Source: Mucilaginibacter sp. SG564 (GTDB lineage: Bacteria > Bacteroidota > Bacteroidia > Sphingobacteriales > Sphingobacteriaceae). From it: DNA of 64,000 nt. The notes beneath the pieces are model-generated. The model was given only the letters and a program-made list of their open reading frames with translations, was not told the origin of the DNA and did not search any database. The stretch lies in contig NZ_JABGNA010000005.1 in assembly GCF_013149275.1 (NCBI RefSeq), positions 430,045 through 494,044 of the forward strand, read 5' to 3'. This document shows positions 10,256 to 17,886 of this stretch, piece after piece. The position numbers and the translations under genes are program-made. The number at the start of each line of letters is the position of its first letter. Position 1 is the stretch's first letter.

Positions 10256-10359
10256 GATTTGTGCGAAATTAAGAAACCCGCTTTAAAGGTAAAAGTTTAT
10301 TAGTTATAAATATAGTTTAATAGCTTTTAGGGCAGTCAGTTTTAACATTTATTAACTAT

Positions 10360-10479
10360 TTGTCTGAACCCGAATTTGTCGAATTAAGGAGTTTTTTGAA
10401 TTTGTTCGGCAATTCTGTCCATTTTTCTAATTCAATAAACGGCGCAACTCTCAACGGAGTTAATCCGGGTTCAGACAAT
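10360..10479. repeat. Palindromic repeat, TTGTCTGAACCCG type
   Basis: Left arm 'ttgtctgaacccgaatt' at 10360-10376 and right arm 'taatccgggttcagacaa' at 10461-10478 are inverted copies with about 85 bases between. A relative is nested inside another repeat at 52836-52870 and a fragment is at 7959-8000. Confidence 0.7.
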
Positions 10480-10514
10480 CGTAAACAAAGCATTCTATCA
10501 CTTGTTATCACTAC

Positions 10515-10748
10515 ATGACAAAGCCAGCAAATTCACCCAATAAGCCTTCGCCTGCCGACACGCCAACTAAAAGGCCGAATGACAATGGCGGTAAAAGCAA
10601 AGTGCGCAAGGAAGACAAACAATATCATGCCGATAAACCGCATGGCGGCGACATCGCCAAAAAACACGAGAAAGAAGAGCAACCTGTTGAACCGATAAAG
10701 ACTGCGCCGACCTCTCCTAAATCCTCTCCAAAGGAGAGGACTTTTTAA
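10515..10748 (+). CDS. Small hydrophilic protein of unknown function, tail formed by a repeat
   Basis: The frame encodes 77 residues rich in Lys, Pro, Asp and Glu with no hydrophobic segment (MTKPANSPNKPSPADTPTKR at the start, GGKSKVRKEDKQYHADKPHGG in the middle). Low complexity and charge suggest an intrinsically disordered cytosolic protein. The last dozen or so codons (TSPKSSPKERTF) are read through the left arm of a C/G-rich palindromic repeat, so the original C-terminus was probably different. I do not recognise the family, and it could be a relic. It is moderately credible because the middle part does not look like any repeat. Confidence 0.5.
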   Translation: MTKPANSPNKPSPADTPTKRPNDNGGKSKVRKEDKQYHADKPHGGDIAKKHEKEEQPVEPIKTAPTSPKSSPKERTF

Positions 10749-10792
10749 AAATGTTTTTGTAGTCCTCTCCTTTGGAGAGGGTTGGGTGAGGT
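10709..10792. repeat. C/G-rich palindromic repeat, CCTCTCCAAAGGAGAGG type
   Basis: Two inverted halves (10709-10746 and 10760-10792) each contain their own hairpin ('cctctccaaaggagagg' and 'cctctcctttggagagg'), giving a cruciform-like element. It supplies the end of the 77-residue gene on one side and touches the ABC exporter stop codon (10793-10795) on the other. It could act as a transcription terminator between these convergent genes. Confidence 0.75.
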
Positions 10793-12592
10793 CTATCTCG
10801 CTATCCCAGCCGAATTAAACTGCAGATCATACAGCTTGCGGTAATGCCCGTTCTCAATTTTGAGGAGTTCCTGATGGGTGCCGCTCTCCATAATCTCGCC
10901 GTGATCAAGTACAATAATACGGTCGGCGTTTTGGATGGTGGAAAGACGGTGAGCTATTACAATAGCTGTACGTCCCTGCATCAGTTTATTGATGGCATTC
11001 TGGATCAGCATTTCGGTTTCAGTATCTACAGATGAGGTGGCTTCATCCAAAACCAAAATAGCAGGATTATACACCAGTGCTCTGATAAAGGAGATCAACT
11101 GCGATTGCCCTGCCGAAAGTGTAGAGCCTCTTTCCATTACGTTATAGTCGTAACCACCAGGCAAGCGTTCAATAAATTCATGCGCGCCAACATCTTTGGC
11201 CGCAGCTATGATTTGTTCACGTGTTATGGAATGATTATTCAGACTGATGTTATTGGCAATGGTATCGGTAAACAAAAACACATCTTGTATCACGGTTGCG
11301 ATCTGCGATCGTAAAAACTCCACCTGGTAATCGTGAATATCGTGACCGTCAACTTTTACGCTACCTGCCCCTATCTCGTAAAAGCGGTTCAGGATATTAA
11401 TGGTTGATGATTTACCTGCGCCAGTGGCTCCTACCAGCGCCAACGTTTCACCTGGTTTAATGTGAAAGTTGATATCTTTTAAAACCCAGTTCTCGTCATT
11501 ATAGGCAAACCATACTTTGCTAAATTCAATATCGCCCTGCAGCCTGCCGGTTTTAATCTCGCCGGTATCTACAGCAACTTCATCGGTATCAAGCACTTTA
11601 AATATCCTGTCGGCACCCACCATACCCATTTGCAAGGTGTTAAACTTATCAGCCAGTTGACGTATTGGCCTGAACAACATGTTAAGCAATACGATAAAGC
11701 TGGTAATAACACCAGGGGTGATACCGCCCGGTCTTGCCGAAATAGCAGCCAGCTGACTATCAGACAACATTCTTTTACAACCATACCATACCAGCAGACC
11801 CATACAAATGGCAAACAGAATTTCGACCACCGGAAAAAATATAGAATAATACCAATTGGAGCGGATGTTGGCATCACGATATTTCAGGTTAACTTCCTTA
11901 AACTTCCGCATTTCCTGATCTTCGCGGGCAAACAATTGAATGATACCAATACCCGAGATATGTTCGGCCAGAAAAGTATTCAACCGGGCCACTTGAGTAC
12001 GTACATCCTGGAAGGAGGATTTAATAGCCTCCTTAAAAACATAGGTTGATGCAAACAGGAACGGCATCGGGATCAGTGTAATGAGCGCCAGCTTCCAATC
12101 CTCATATAACATAAAGCCGATCACCGCGAACACCAGCAGCATATCCCCCATGATAGAGATCAGCCCTTCCGAAAAAATATCGGCAATGGTTTCCAGGTCT
12201 GATACCGTACGGGTAATAAGCATACCTATAGGCGTACGATCAAAATACTTCAGGCGCAAACTGGTAATGTGGTTAAAAATATCAATTCGAAGATCACGGA
12301 TAACAGATTGCCCCAGGGCGTTGGTTAAATAAGTTTGATAATATTGGGCAATGGTTAATACCATGAGTTGTGCTATCATCAATATAACCATAAGAAGTAG
12401 CCCATCGTAATTATCATTCAGGATATCGTTATCCAGCGTGTGTTGTATCAGGATGGGTTGCAGCAACGCGCCGCCTGCCAGGAAAATGGTCAGAAACGCC
12501 GAAATTACAAACGTGCTGTTATACGGCTTTACATAATGCATTACCCGTTTTAACAGTTTCCAATCAAGCGCTTTTCCGGTTACTTCCGACAT
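10793..12592 (-). CDS. ABC exporter, fused membrane and ATPase domains (MsbA/MdlB-like)
   Basis: A 599-residue half-transporter. About six membrane segments fall within residues 25-320, with the type IV exporter coupling regions. The ATPase domain follows from about residue 353: Walker A GATGAGKS at 388-395, signature LSAGQ at 492-496, Walker B ILVLDE at 512-517 and the switch His at 548. The signature has Ala in place of the first Gly of LSGGQ, a tolerated variant. A full transporter needs two copies, probably a homodimer since no partner gene is adjacent. The substrate (lipid, drug or peptide) is not determinable. The start is flush with an AGTATCAAG repeat. Confidence 0.92.
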   Translation of the reverse strand: MSEVTGKALDWKLLKRVMHYVKPYNSTFVISAFLTIFLAGGALLQPILIQHTLDNDILNDNYDGLLLMVILMIAQLMVLTIAQYYQTYLTNALGQSVIRDLRIDIFNHITSLRLKYFDRTPIGMLITRTVSDLETIADIFSEGLISIMGDMLLVFAVIGFMLYEDWKLALITLIPMPFLFASTYVFKEAIKSSFQDVRTQVARLNTFLAEHISGIGIIQLFAREDQEMRKFKEVNLKYRDANIRSNWYYSIFFPVVEILFAICMGLLVWYGCKRMLSDSQLAAISARPGGITPGVITSFIVLLNMLFRPIRQLADKFNTLQMGMVGADRIFKVLDTDEVAVDTGEIKTGRLQGDIEFSKVWFAYNDENWVLKDINFHIKPGETLALVGATGAGKSSTINILNRFYEIGAGSVKVDGHDIHDYQVEFLRSQIATVIQDVFLFTDTIANNISLNNHSITREQIIAAAKDVGAHEFIERLPGGYDYNVMERGSTLSAGQSQLISFIRALVYNPAILVLDEATSSVDTETEMLIQNAINKLMQGRTAIVIAHRLSTIQNADRIIVLDHGEIMESGTHQELLKIENGHYRKLYDLQFNSAGIAR

Positions 12593-12735
12593 AGTATCAA
12601 GTAATTAGTATCAAGTATCAAGACCTTAGCTTAGCAAATATCGAATAAAAACAGATCAATTGTGTTTGCAGATTGCAACATCGTAATTATCAAGACAAAA
12701 AATCGTACTACTTGATATTAACTACCTGATACTAA
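12593..12735. repeat. Palindromic repeat, AGTATCAAGTAATTAGTATCAAG type
   Basis: The left arm (12593-12623) begins at the base next to the ABC exporter ATG. The right arm (about 12703-12735) is its inverted copy and runs into the 3' end of truA, supplying that gene's stop codon and the last few residues (VSGS). The 80-base core is unique sequence. Sister copies are at 36531-36630 and 51511-51606. Confidence 0.8.
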
Positions 12736-13545
12736 AAATGGGTATTTCACCTCGGTTAAATATAAGCCGCACGCAGGCACGCTGGTACCAGCGTTTGACC
12801 TGTTTTTGCTCTCAATAATGGCACGTACAGTTTCGGGTTCTATTTCATGGCGCCCTACCATTATTAATGTACCAACGATGGCTCTTACCATATTACGCAA
12901 AAACCTGTCGGCTGAAATATGAAAAACAATACCCCGTTCTGTTTTCACCCACTCGGCCCGGGTTATTTTACAATTGTTGGTTTTTACCTGCGTATTTGAT
13001 TTACTGAAACAACTAAAATCGGTATACTCCATAATAATACCTGCCGCCTGGTTCATCAACACCGTATCGGGCACATCGCGTACCAGCCACGAATAGCCAT
13101 GCAAAAACGGATCCTTCTGAAAATGGATATGGTATTGATAGGAACGCTGTGTGGCATCGAATCTTGCATGCGCTTCGGCATGAACCGGGATGATGTTTTT
13201 TATAGCAATATCAGGCGGAAGAAGGGAATTGAGACCTCGCACTTTTAGTCCATAGTCGATAGTCGATAGTCCATGGTTCATAGATTCACTTTCGTTCGTT
13301 TTCAGACTATCGTCTATGGTCAATGGACTATGGACCTCCACATCAAAATGTGCAAAAAACTCCCGGGCGTGTACACCCGTATCTGTACGGCCGCAACCAG
13401 TAGTTTCAACCGGCTGCCGCAGAATAGTAGCCAGGGCCTTATTTAATAGTTCCTGTACGCTTATTGCGTTTTGCTGTATCTGCCAGCCATGATAATGGGT
13501 GCCATCATAAGCCAGTTCAATAAAATAACGTTGTTTATTGGTCAC
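12718..13545 (-). CDS. truA: tRNA pseudouridine(38-40) synthase TruA, with repeat-encoded insert
   Basis: TruA modifies U38-40 in tRNA anticodon stems. The 275-residue protein has IELAYDGTHYHGWQIQ, the catalytic GRTDTGVHA with Asp55, ARFDATQRSYQYHI and FLRNMVRAIVGTLI, so the enzyme core looks intact. It is unusual in two ways. About residues 70-101 are translated from an in-frame palindromic repeat (13245-13335), which adds roughly two dozen residues to the loop between HFDVE and LNSLLPPDIA compared with E. coli TruA. In addition, the last residues and the stop codon come from a second repeat family. The insert sits in a surface loop after the catalytic strand, so activity may well survive. 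Confidence 0.93.
   Translation of the reverse strand: MTNKQRYFIELAYDGTHYHGWQIQQNAISVQELLNKALATILRQPVETTGCGRTDTGVHAREFFAHFDVEVHSPLTIDDSLKTNESESMNHGLSTIDYGLKVRGLNSLLPPDIAIKNIIPVHAEAHARFDATQRSYQYHIHFQKDPFLHGYSWLVRDVPDTVLMNQAAGIIMEYTDFSCFSKSNTQVKTNNCKITRAEWVKTERGIVFHISADRFLRNMVRAIVGTLIMVGRHEIEPETVRAIIESKNRSNAGTSVPACGLYLTEVKYPFLVSGS
13245..13335. repeat. Palindromic repeat inside truA, GTCCATAGTCGATAGTC type
   Basis: Left arm 13245-13283 and right arm 13303-13335 are inverted copies built on 'gtccatagtcgatagtc'. The insertion is a whole number of codons and free of stops in the truA frame, encoding about residues 70-101. No other copy of this family was noticed in the window. Confidence 0.8.
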
Positions 13546-13598
13546 GAAGCAAAGTTAATGATTTCAAATTGGCAGATTTCGGACAGGCATATCAAAAA

Positions 13599-13625
13599 TT
13601 CCCCCTTCAGGGGGTTAGGGGGCTA
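13599..13625. repeat. Short C/G-rich hairpin repeat
   Basis: 'cccccttcagggggttaggg' at 13601-13620 plus flanks is a short member of the C/G-rich family seen at 6107, 10709 and 44180. It lies between divergent truA and the DUF4293 gene, overlapping where the -33 region of the latter's promoter would be. Confidence 0.6.
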
Positions 13626-13633
13626 AAAACAAT

Positions 13634-13641
13634 TATATTTG
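13634..13641 (+). promoter_or_regulatory. Bacteroidota -7 promoter box for the DUF4293 gene
   Basis: TATATTTG fits the TAnnTTTG consensus of Bacteroidota sigma-A promoters and stands 22 bases before the ATG at 13664. The matching TTG at -33 is weak because the region is occupied by the C/G-rich repeat. Confidence 0.5.
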
Positions 13642-13663
13642 CCCATATAATTTATTAAATATC

Positions 13664-14131
13664 ATGCTGCAACGTATTCAAAGCATTTATCTGTTATTTG
13701 CCAGCCTCGTGCTGTTCGCGCTTTTCTTTTTTCCGTTGGCCCATAACGTTTATGTTGCCGGCAAACCTGTAAGCATTATGGTTACCGGCATATTTCAGGA
13801 TGTAAACGGAGCCCAGCAAAACACAGAATCTTTTACAGCACTTACCGCCGTAACCGCTATTGTAGCCCTTATTCCCCTGGCAATTATCTTTTTATACAAA
13901 AACCGCAAACAGCAAATTACTATTTGCTACGTAGCCATAGCGGCATTAATAGGATACAGCTACTGGATGGCCCAAACCGTTAAAAATATTATAGGCAGTG
14001 GACAGCTTGATACCCATACCATGGGCATAGGCATCTTCCTTACCTCACTAAGTATTGTACTGCTTATACTGGCAGCCAAAAGTATACAACGCGACGATAA
14101 GCTGGTGCGATCAGCCGATAGATTGAGATAA
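13664..14131 (+). CDS. DUF4293 family integral membrane protein
   Basis: A 155-residue protein beginning MLQRIQSIYLL, the signature opening of DUF4293. It has four hydrophobic segments at about 8-26, 65-82, 90-106 and 121-139, with a polar loop between the first two. The family is restricted to Bacteroidota and has no assigned function. In many genomes it lies near truA, as here (divergent, 118 bases apart). It has its own promoter-like box and ends before a terminator hairpin. Confidence 0.85.
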   Translation: MLQRIQSIYLLFASLVLFALFFFPLAHNVYVAGKPVSIMVTGIFQDVNGAQQNTESFTALTAVTAIVALIPLAIIFLYKNRKQQITICYVAIAALIGYSYWMAQTVKNIIGSGQLDTHTMGIGIFLTSLSIVLLILAAKSIQRDDKLVRSADRLR

Positions 14132-14138
14132 TTTTTTG

Positions 14139-14376
14139 TTAGACTGTAGGATTTTAGGACTATAAGACCGAGGGACTTTGAAATTTTCATGACCAGAGGA
14201 TTAAGGCCAAACGTTTTTGATAAAACATAAAAGGAGCAAATATTAAGGACATAAAAATATTTATCCCTAATCTTTGCTCCTTTTTTTATTACCCTCTTGG
14301 TTCTTTATTCCACAAACCCCTACTCTTTGCTCTTCAAATCCAAAGTCCTAAAATCCCAAAGTCCAACAGTCCCCTA
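14139..14376. repeat. Inverted repeat pair, GGACTTTGGGATTTTAGGACT type, around a terminator
   Basis: Left arm about 14139-14186 and right arm about 14332-14376 are imperfect inverted copies of a unit containing 'ggattttaggact' and 'gggactttg'. They enclose about 145 bases with a rho-independent hairpin. The methyltransferase stop codon (14374-14376) overlaps the outer end of the right arm. Confidence 0.65.
14231..14288. terminator. Rho-independent terminator between convergent genes
   Basis: Stem 'aaggagcaaa' (14231-14240) pairs with 'tttgctcctt' (14273-14282), with a second inner pairing 'ttaagga'/'tccctaa', followed by a run of seven T. It ends the DUF4293 transcript, and the A-rich left side could also serve the methyltransferase. 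Confidence 0.75.
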
Positions 14377-15162
14377 AGAATAGTCGAAACTTCCTTTTTT
14401 GAACGGCAGTTTAAAGAAAGCTGTTATCACATTAGCTATATGTTTTAAGCGGTACCTCAAGTTCTTTTTAACTTTTGCCATACCATGGGCTTCCAGGTTC
14501 ATGGGCGGAGTTTTGATGGTTCCGGTTTGTGATGATGTAGGCTGCGGCGTCGGGCGTTTCTCTACAACCACAATCGAATCGTAATAATGAACAGAATTTA
14601 CCGAACGGGTGAATGAGCTAACCGGCAACGATTTTTCGACCGAATGATAAGCGTTCAGCTGATCAATAAAATTTTTAGAGTATTCGATAAAGCTGCCACG
14701 CCTTTTATGACCACCTCCGTATTTTAGCCAGTATGAGGTATGAACATCCTCGCACAGGTATACACCATCGGGTTTAACATGATCAAAAAGCTCCTCGTAT
14801 GATACAATTTGCTGCAGCATGGTATGCCCCCCATCGTCAATTAAAATATCGATCGGTGGAATTTCCTGCTTCACCTGCCTTAAAAAGTTACGATCTGTTT
14901 GTGAGCCTATCAGTACTTTAATATTTTCTTCCTCCACCGCTTTACAAGCCGGGTTAATATCCATTCCATAAATTTTCGCTTTATCGCCAAAATAGCTTTT
15001 CCACATTTGCAGGCTACCGCCATGCAGGGTACCTATTTCCAATATCACAATATCTTTACCACGGTATTTACTAAAATGACGCTCATAAACATCAAAATAA
15101 TGAGCCCATTTATAAATTACCCGCTTATCATTTTTATTAAAATATAACTCCAGATCGTTCAT
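14374..15162 (-). CDS. Class I SAM-dependent methyltransferase (macrocin/TylF-like)
   Basis: In this 262-residue protein the SAM-binding Rossmann motif is VILEIGTLHGGSLQMW (about residues 39-54), followed by the acidic IYGMDINP end of strand 2, then IDILIDDGGHTMLQQ and GVYLCEDVHTSYW. This arrangement, with the DDGGH pair, is that of metal-assisted sugar or polyketide O-methyltransferases related to TylF/CmcI. The C-terminal 60 residues are basic. No glycan cluster flanks it, so the substrate is open; a surface polysaccharide or lipid-linked sugar is plausible. It diverges from deaD. Confidence 0.8.
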   Translation of the reverse strand: MNDLELYFNKNDKRVIYKWAHYFDVYERHFSKYRGKDIVILEIGTLHGGSLQMWKSYFGDKAKIYGMDINPACKAVEEENIKVLIGSQTDRNFLRQVKQEIPPIDILIDDGGHTMLQQIVSYEELFDHVKPDGVYLCEDVHTSYWLKYGGGHKRRGSFIEYSKNFIDQLNAYHSVEKSLPVSSFTRSVNSVHYYDSIVVVEKRPTPQPTSSQTGTIKTPPMNLEAHGMAKVKKNLRYRLKHIANVITAFFKLPFKKGSFDYS

Positions 15163-15308
15163 TTCAGCTTAATTAACGGCTTTAAACCTACATAAAAAAA
15201 ATCGACTGCCAAATTGAAATTCAATTTGAATAACACCCGGGCACCCGCTTATCGCTTAACTCTCAAATTATCAAAAAGTTACCATATTTTTAAAAATTCA
15301 ACAAGCTA

Positions 15309-15339
15309 TTGTTTTTAAAAAATATAAACTCTATCTTTG
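15309..15339 (+). promoter_or_regulatory. Bacteroidota promoter for deaD
   Basis: TTG at 15309-15311, a 20-base spacer and TATCTTTG at 15332-15339 match the TTG-N19/20-TAnnTTTG promoter of this phylum. Transcription would start near 15345, leaving a 5' leader of about 36 bases. Confidence 0.7.
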
Positions 15340-15345
15340 CGCCCG

Positions 15346-15365
15346 ATTTGGCGATGTTGCCAAAT
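15346..15365 (+). promoter_or_regulatory. 5' leader hairpin of deaD
   Basis: 'atttggc' (15346-15352) and 'gccaaat' (15359-15365) form a perfect 7-bp stem with a 6-base loop, 15 bases before the start codon. In cold-responsive helicase genes such leader structure can control translation; here that is only a suggestion. Confidence 0.5.
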
Positions 15366-15380
15366 TCGTTATTTTAATTC

Positions 15381-17228
15381 ATGAACCCATTTATTCAACT
15401 GGGAATCCGTCATGATATTGTTAATGCCATCTCTGAGTTAGGGTTTGAAAACCCAACGCCAATCCAGGAACAGTCAATTCCGGTATTGTTAACAGGCAGC
15501 AACGATTTTGTCGGATTAGCCCAAACCGGGACCGGTAAGACTGCTGCCTTTGGCCTACCATTATTAGAGCTGTTGGATTTCGAAGAAAATCATCCACAGG
15601 CACTTGTTTTATGCCCAACACGTGAACTTTGTTTACAGATCACGAACGACATTAAAAATTACGCCAAGCAAATGAACAACGTACACGTTGTTGCTGTGTA
15701 TGGTGGTGCAAGTATTTCTGATCAGTTACGCCAAATCAAACGCGGTGTACAGATTGTAGTGGCCACACCTGGCCGTATGCTTGATATCATCAATCGCAAG
15801 GCGATAGATTTTTCGCAGGTAAAATACGTAGTATTGGATGAAGCTGATGAAATGCTCAATATGGGCTTTCAGGAAGACATTGATAATATCTTATCTACCA
15901 CGCCCGACGAGAAAAAAACCTGGCTGTTTTCAGCCACGATGCCTGCCGAAGTTAGGCGGATCGCCAAAAAATACATGGAGAATCCGTTTGAGCTGACTAT
16001 GGGCACCAAAAACACCGGTAATGCCAACATTGAGCACGAATACTATATAGTACGTGCCCGTGACAAGTATGCCGCGTTTAAACGTATTGTTGATTTTAAC
16101 CCCGATATTTTTGGTATTGTTTTTTGCCGTACCAAGATAGAGACCCAGGATATTGCAGAAGCGCTGATCAAAGACGGTTACAATGCCGATTCTTTACACG
16201 GCGATTTATCGCAACAACAACGTGATAAAGTTATGAAACGTTACCGTGAGCGTAACCTGCAGCTATTAATAGCTACAGACGTTGCCGCCCGTGGTATCGA
16301 CGTTAATGATGTTACCCACGTAATCAACTACTCGTTACCAGACGAGATTGAGAATTACACCCACCGTAGCGGTCGTACCGCCCGTGCCGGTAAAACTGGT
16401 GTATCTATCTCTATCGTTAACGGTAAAGAGCTTGGCAAAATTCGCCAGATTGAACGTGTTATTGGTAAAAAGTTTTCAAAAGCCGAGATCCCCACAGGTT
16501 TTGACGTTTGCGAAAAACAACTGTTCTCTATTGTACATAAAGTACATAACGTTACCGTTAACGACGAGCAGATTGAGCAATACCTGCCACGTATCATCGA
16601 GGAGTTTAAAGATGTAAGCAAAGAAGAGTTTATCAAACGTTTTGCTTCTATCGAGTTTAACCGCTTCCTGGATTATTACAAAAACGCTCCTGATTTGAAC
16701 GCAAGTGTTGAAGAAGGCCGTCGTTTTGAAGACCGTGGCGAACGCACTTCAGGTGGCAAATCAGCTTACACCCGTTTATTTATAAACTTAGGTTCTGTTG
16801 ATGAATTTAACCGCGGCGATTTGCTGGGTTACATTTGTAACACCACCAAAATAAGCGGCCGTACTGTTGGTAAAATTGATGTAAAAGGCGTTTACTCATT
16901 TTTCGAAGTTCCGCATGAGGATGTAGAAAAAGTAATGACTGCTTATAAAGAGATCGAATACAAAGGCCGTCCGGTAAGGATAGAAATATCTGGCGAAGGC
17001 ACCAGTGATAATCGCAGCAGCGGCGGTGGATACCGTGGCGGTGGCGAACGTCGTGAAGGCGGATACCGTGGTGGTGAGCGTCGCGAAGGCGGTGGCGGTT
17101 ACCGTGGTGGCGAACGCCGTGAAGGCGGTGGTTACCGTGGTGGCGAAAGAAACGGCTCTGGTGGTGGTTTCCGTGATTTCTCTGGAAAACCCCGCGAGGA
17201 ACGTCCGGAACGTCGCAGAAGATTCTAA
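15381..17228 (+). CDS. deaD: DEAD-box ATP-dependent RNA helicase (DeaD/CsdA type) with RGG tail
   Basis: The 615-residue protein shows the Q motif (GFENPTPIQEQSI, residues 21-33), Walker A AQTGTGKT (about 48-55), DEAD at 153-156, SAT, and the second RecA domain ending in HRSGRTARAGKTG. A DbpA-like RNA-binding domain follows at about residues 460-535 (YTRLFINLGSVDEF... through VRIEIS). The tail from about residue 540 is a run of RGGERREGGGY units that should bind RNA nonspecifically. DeaD helps ribosome assembly and mRNA unwinding, especially in the cold. The gene has its own promoter and leader hairpin. Confidence 0.95.
   Translation: MNPFIQLGIRHDIVNAISELGFENPTPIQEQSIPVLLTGSNDFVGLAQTGTGKTAAFGLPLLELLDFEENHPQALVLCPTRELCLQITNDIKNYAKQMNNVHVVAVYGGASISDQLRQIKRGVQIVVATPGRMLDIINRKAIDFSQVKYVVLDEADEMLNMGFQEDIDNILSTTPDEKKTWLFSATMPAEVRRIAKKYMENPFELTMGTKNTGNANIEHEYYIVRARDKYAAFKRIVDFNPDIFGIVFCRTKIETQDIAEALIKDGYNADSLHGDLSQQQRDKVMKRYRERNLQLLIATDVAARGIDVNDVTHVINYSLPDEIENYTHRSGRTARAGKTGVSISIVNGKELGKIRQIERVIGKKFSKAEIPTGFDVCEKQLFSIVHKVHNVTVNDEQIEQYLPRIIEEFKDVSKEEFIKRFASIEFNRFLDYYKNAPDLNASVEEGRRFEDRGERTSGGKSAYTRLFINLGSVDEFNRGDLLGYICNTTKISGRTVGKIDVKGVYSFFEVPHEDVEKVMTAYKEIEYKGRPVRIEISGEGTSDNRSSGGGYRGGGERREGGYRGGERREGGGGYRGGERREGGGYRGGERNGSGGGFRDFSGKPREERPERRRRF
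17025..17160 (+). repeat. In-frame minisatellite coding for the RGG tail of deaD
   Basis: A unit of about 30-42 bases related to 'ggtggcgaacgtcgtgaagg' and 'cggataccgt' is reiterated four to five times, encoding YRGGERREGG. Slippage could change tail length between strains. Confidence 0.7.
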
Positions 17229-17233
17229 TTTAA

Positions 17234-17323
17234 AGAGTCAGGAGATGAGAGTCAGGAGTCAGGACCGAAAGCCAGAAACAATGGCAATTTTGTCCTGATT
17301 CTTGAATCTTACTTCTTGATTCT
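17234..17323. repeat. Palindromic repeat, AGAGTCAGGAGTCAGGA type
   Basis: Left arm 17234-17263 and right arm 17293-17323 are imperfect inverted copies. A third, inverted arm of the same family is at 17486-17516 and ends exactly at the stop of the next gene. The left arm starts six bases after the deaD stop. Confidence 0.7.
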
Positions 17324-17388
17324 AAAAAGAAAATAGTTTTTCATGTAGCTTCTCTGGTAAAGAAGCATAGTTTTAGTTTAGTTTTGTT

Positions 17389-17433
17389 AACAAAGCCTTC
17401 AGCCGCATCAGCAGCATGAAGGCTTTTGTTTTT
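17389..17433 (+). terminator. deaD: Rho-independent terminator after deaD
   Basis: Stem 'aacaaagccttca' (17389-17401) pairs with 'tgaaggcttttgtt' (17417-17430) around a 15-base loop and is followed by a T-rich stretch. It can also work on the minus strand for the convergent lipoprotein gene. Confidence 0.8.
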
Positions 17434-17485
17434 AATGAGGATTTTGAGCAGCCATCTGAATCAAGGCAAAACTATATTTTATTTT

Positions 17486-17516
17486 CTTGACTCTTGATTC
17501 TAATGACTTGACTCTT
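17486..17516. repeat. Third arm of the AGAGTCAGG repeat family
   Basis: 'cttgactcttgattctaatg' with 'acttgactctt' is the inverted counterpart of the arm at 17234. The adjoining TTA at 17517-17519 is the stop codon of the lipoprotein gene on the minus strand. Confidence 0.6.
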
Positions 17517-17843
17517 TTAACGACTAAATTCTACCAGGTCAGAGTCTGGGTAAAACAGCGTCAGCTTATGATCGTCCAGATTTTTGATCAGGAATTTGGT
17601 AAACGGCCTGCTGCCCTGGTACGATGTAAAAATGGTATCATTCGTTACAAAGTAGTCTTCCGTAACAGGCTTGCCATCGTCCATCGTAAATCCTTTATCG
17701 GTTATTTCAAGCTTGGTTTCGCCATCTTTTGACTGCCATTTGCCCACCAGTTTTTTGTTAACCGGGTGTTCAGGCGCACTGTTGCAGGCAAAAACCAATA
17801 ATATCAATCCAACTGCGGGGATCAATAAAGCTTTATGTTTCAT
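17517..17843 (-). CDS. Small lipoprotein of unknown function, lipocalin-like in size
   Basis: This 108-residue protein has a lipoprotein signal: residues 1-20 are hydrophobic and the lipobox LVFAC places the lipidated Cys at residue 20. The mature part opens with NKKLVGKWQSKDGETKLEITDKGF and continues as alternating polar beta-type strands ending in LTLFYPDSDLVEFSR. The GKW plus beta-strand pattern resembles small lipocalin-like domains, a weak similarity. It is likely anchored in the outer or inner membrane facing the periplasm. It lies 43 bases downstream of another small exported protein gene on the same strand. Confidence 0.7.
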   Translation of the reverse strand: MKHKALLIPAVGLILLVFACNSAPEHPVNKKLVGKWQSKDGETKLEITDKGFTMDDGKPVTEDYFVTNDTIFTSYQGSRPFTKFLIKNLDDHKLTLFYPDSDLVEFSR

Positions 17844-17886
17844 ATTTAATTTTTATACCCGTGGCAATCCGTATTACCAGATTTTG

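Larger units (their letters stand above)
10187..10514. other. 328-base gene-free gap holding two repeat families
   Basis: The gap separates divergent ftsX and a small plus-strand gene. It holds an 'agatatgagatttgaaattt' type element next to ftsX (10191-10255), about 100 bases of A/T-rich sequence where an ftsX promoter must lie, and a GTCTGAACCC palindrome (10360-10479). I see no RNA gene or clear promoter box. Confidence 0.6.

Noticed and set aside
17025..17160. CRISPR-like array in the G-rich repeats of deaD
   Set aside because: The repeats are in frame, have no unique spacers and encode the RGG tail.
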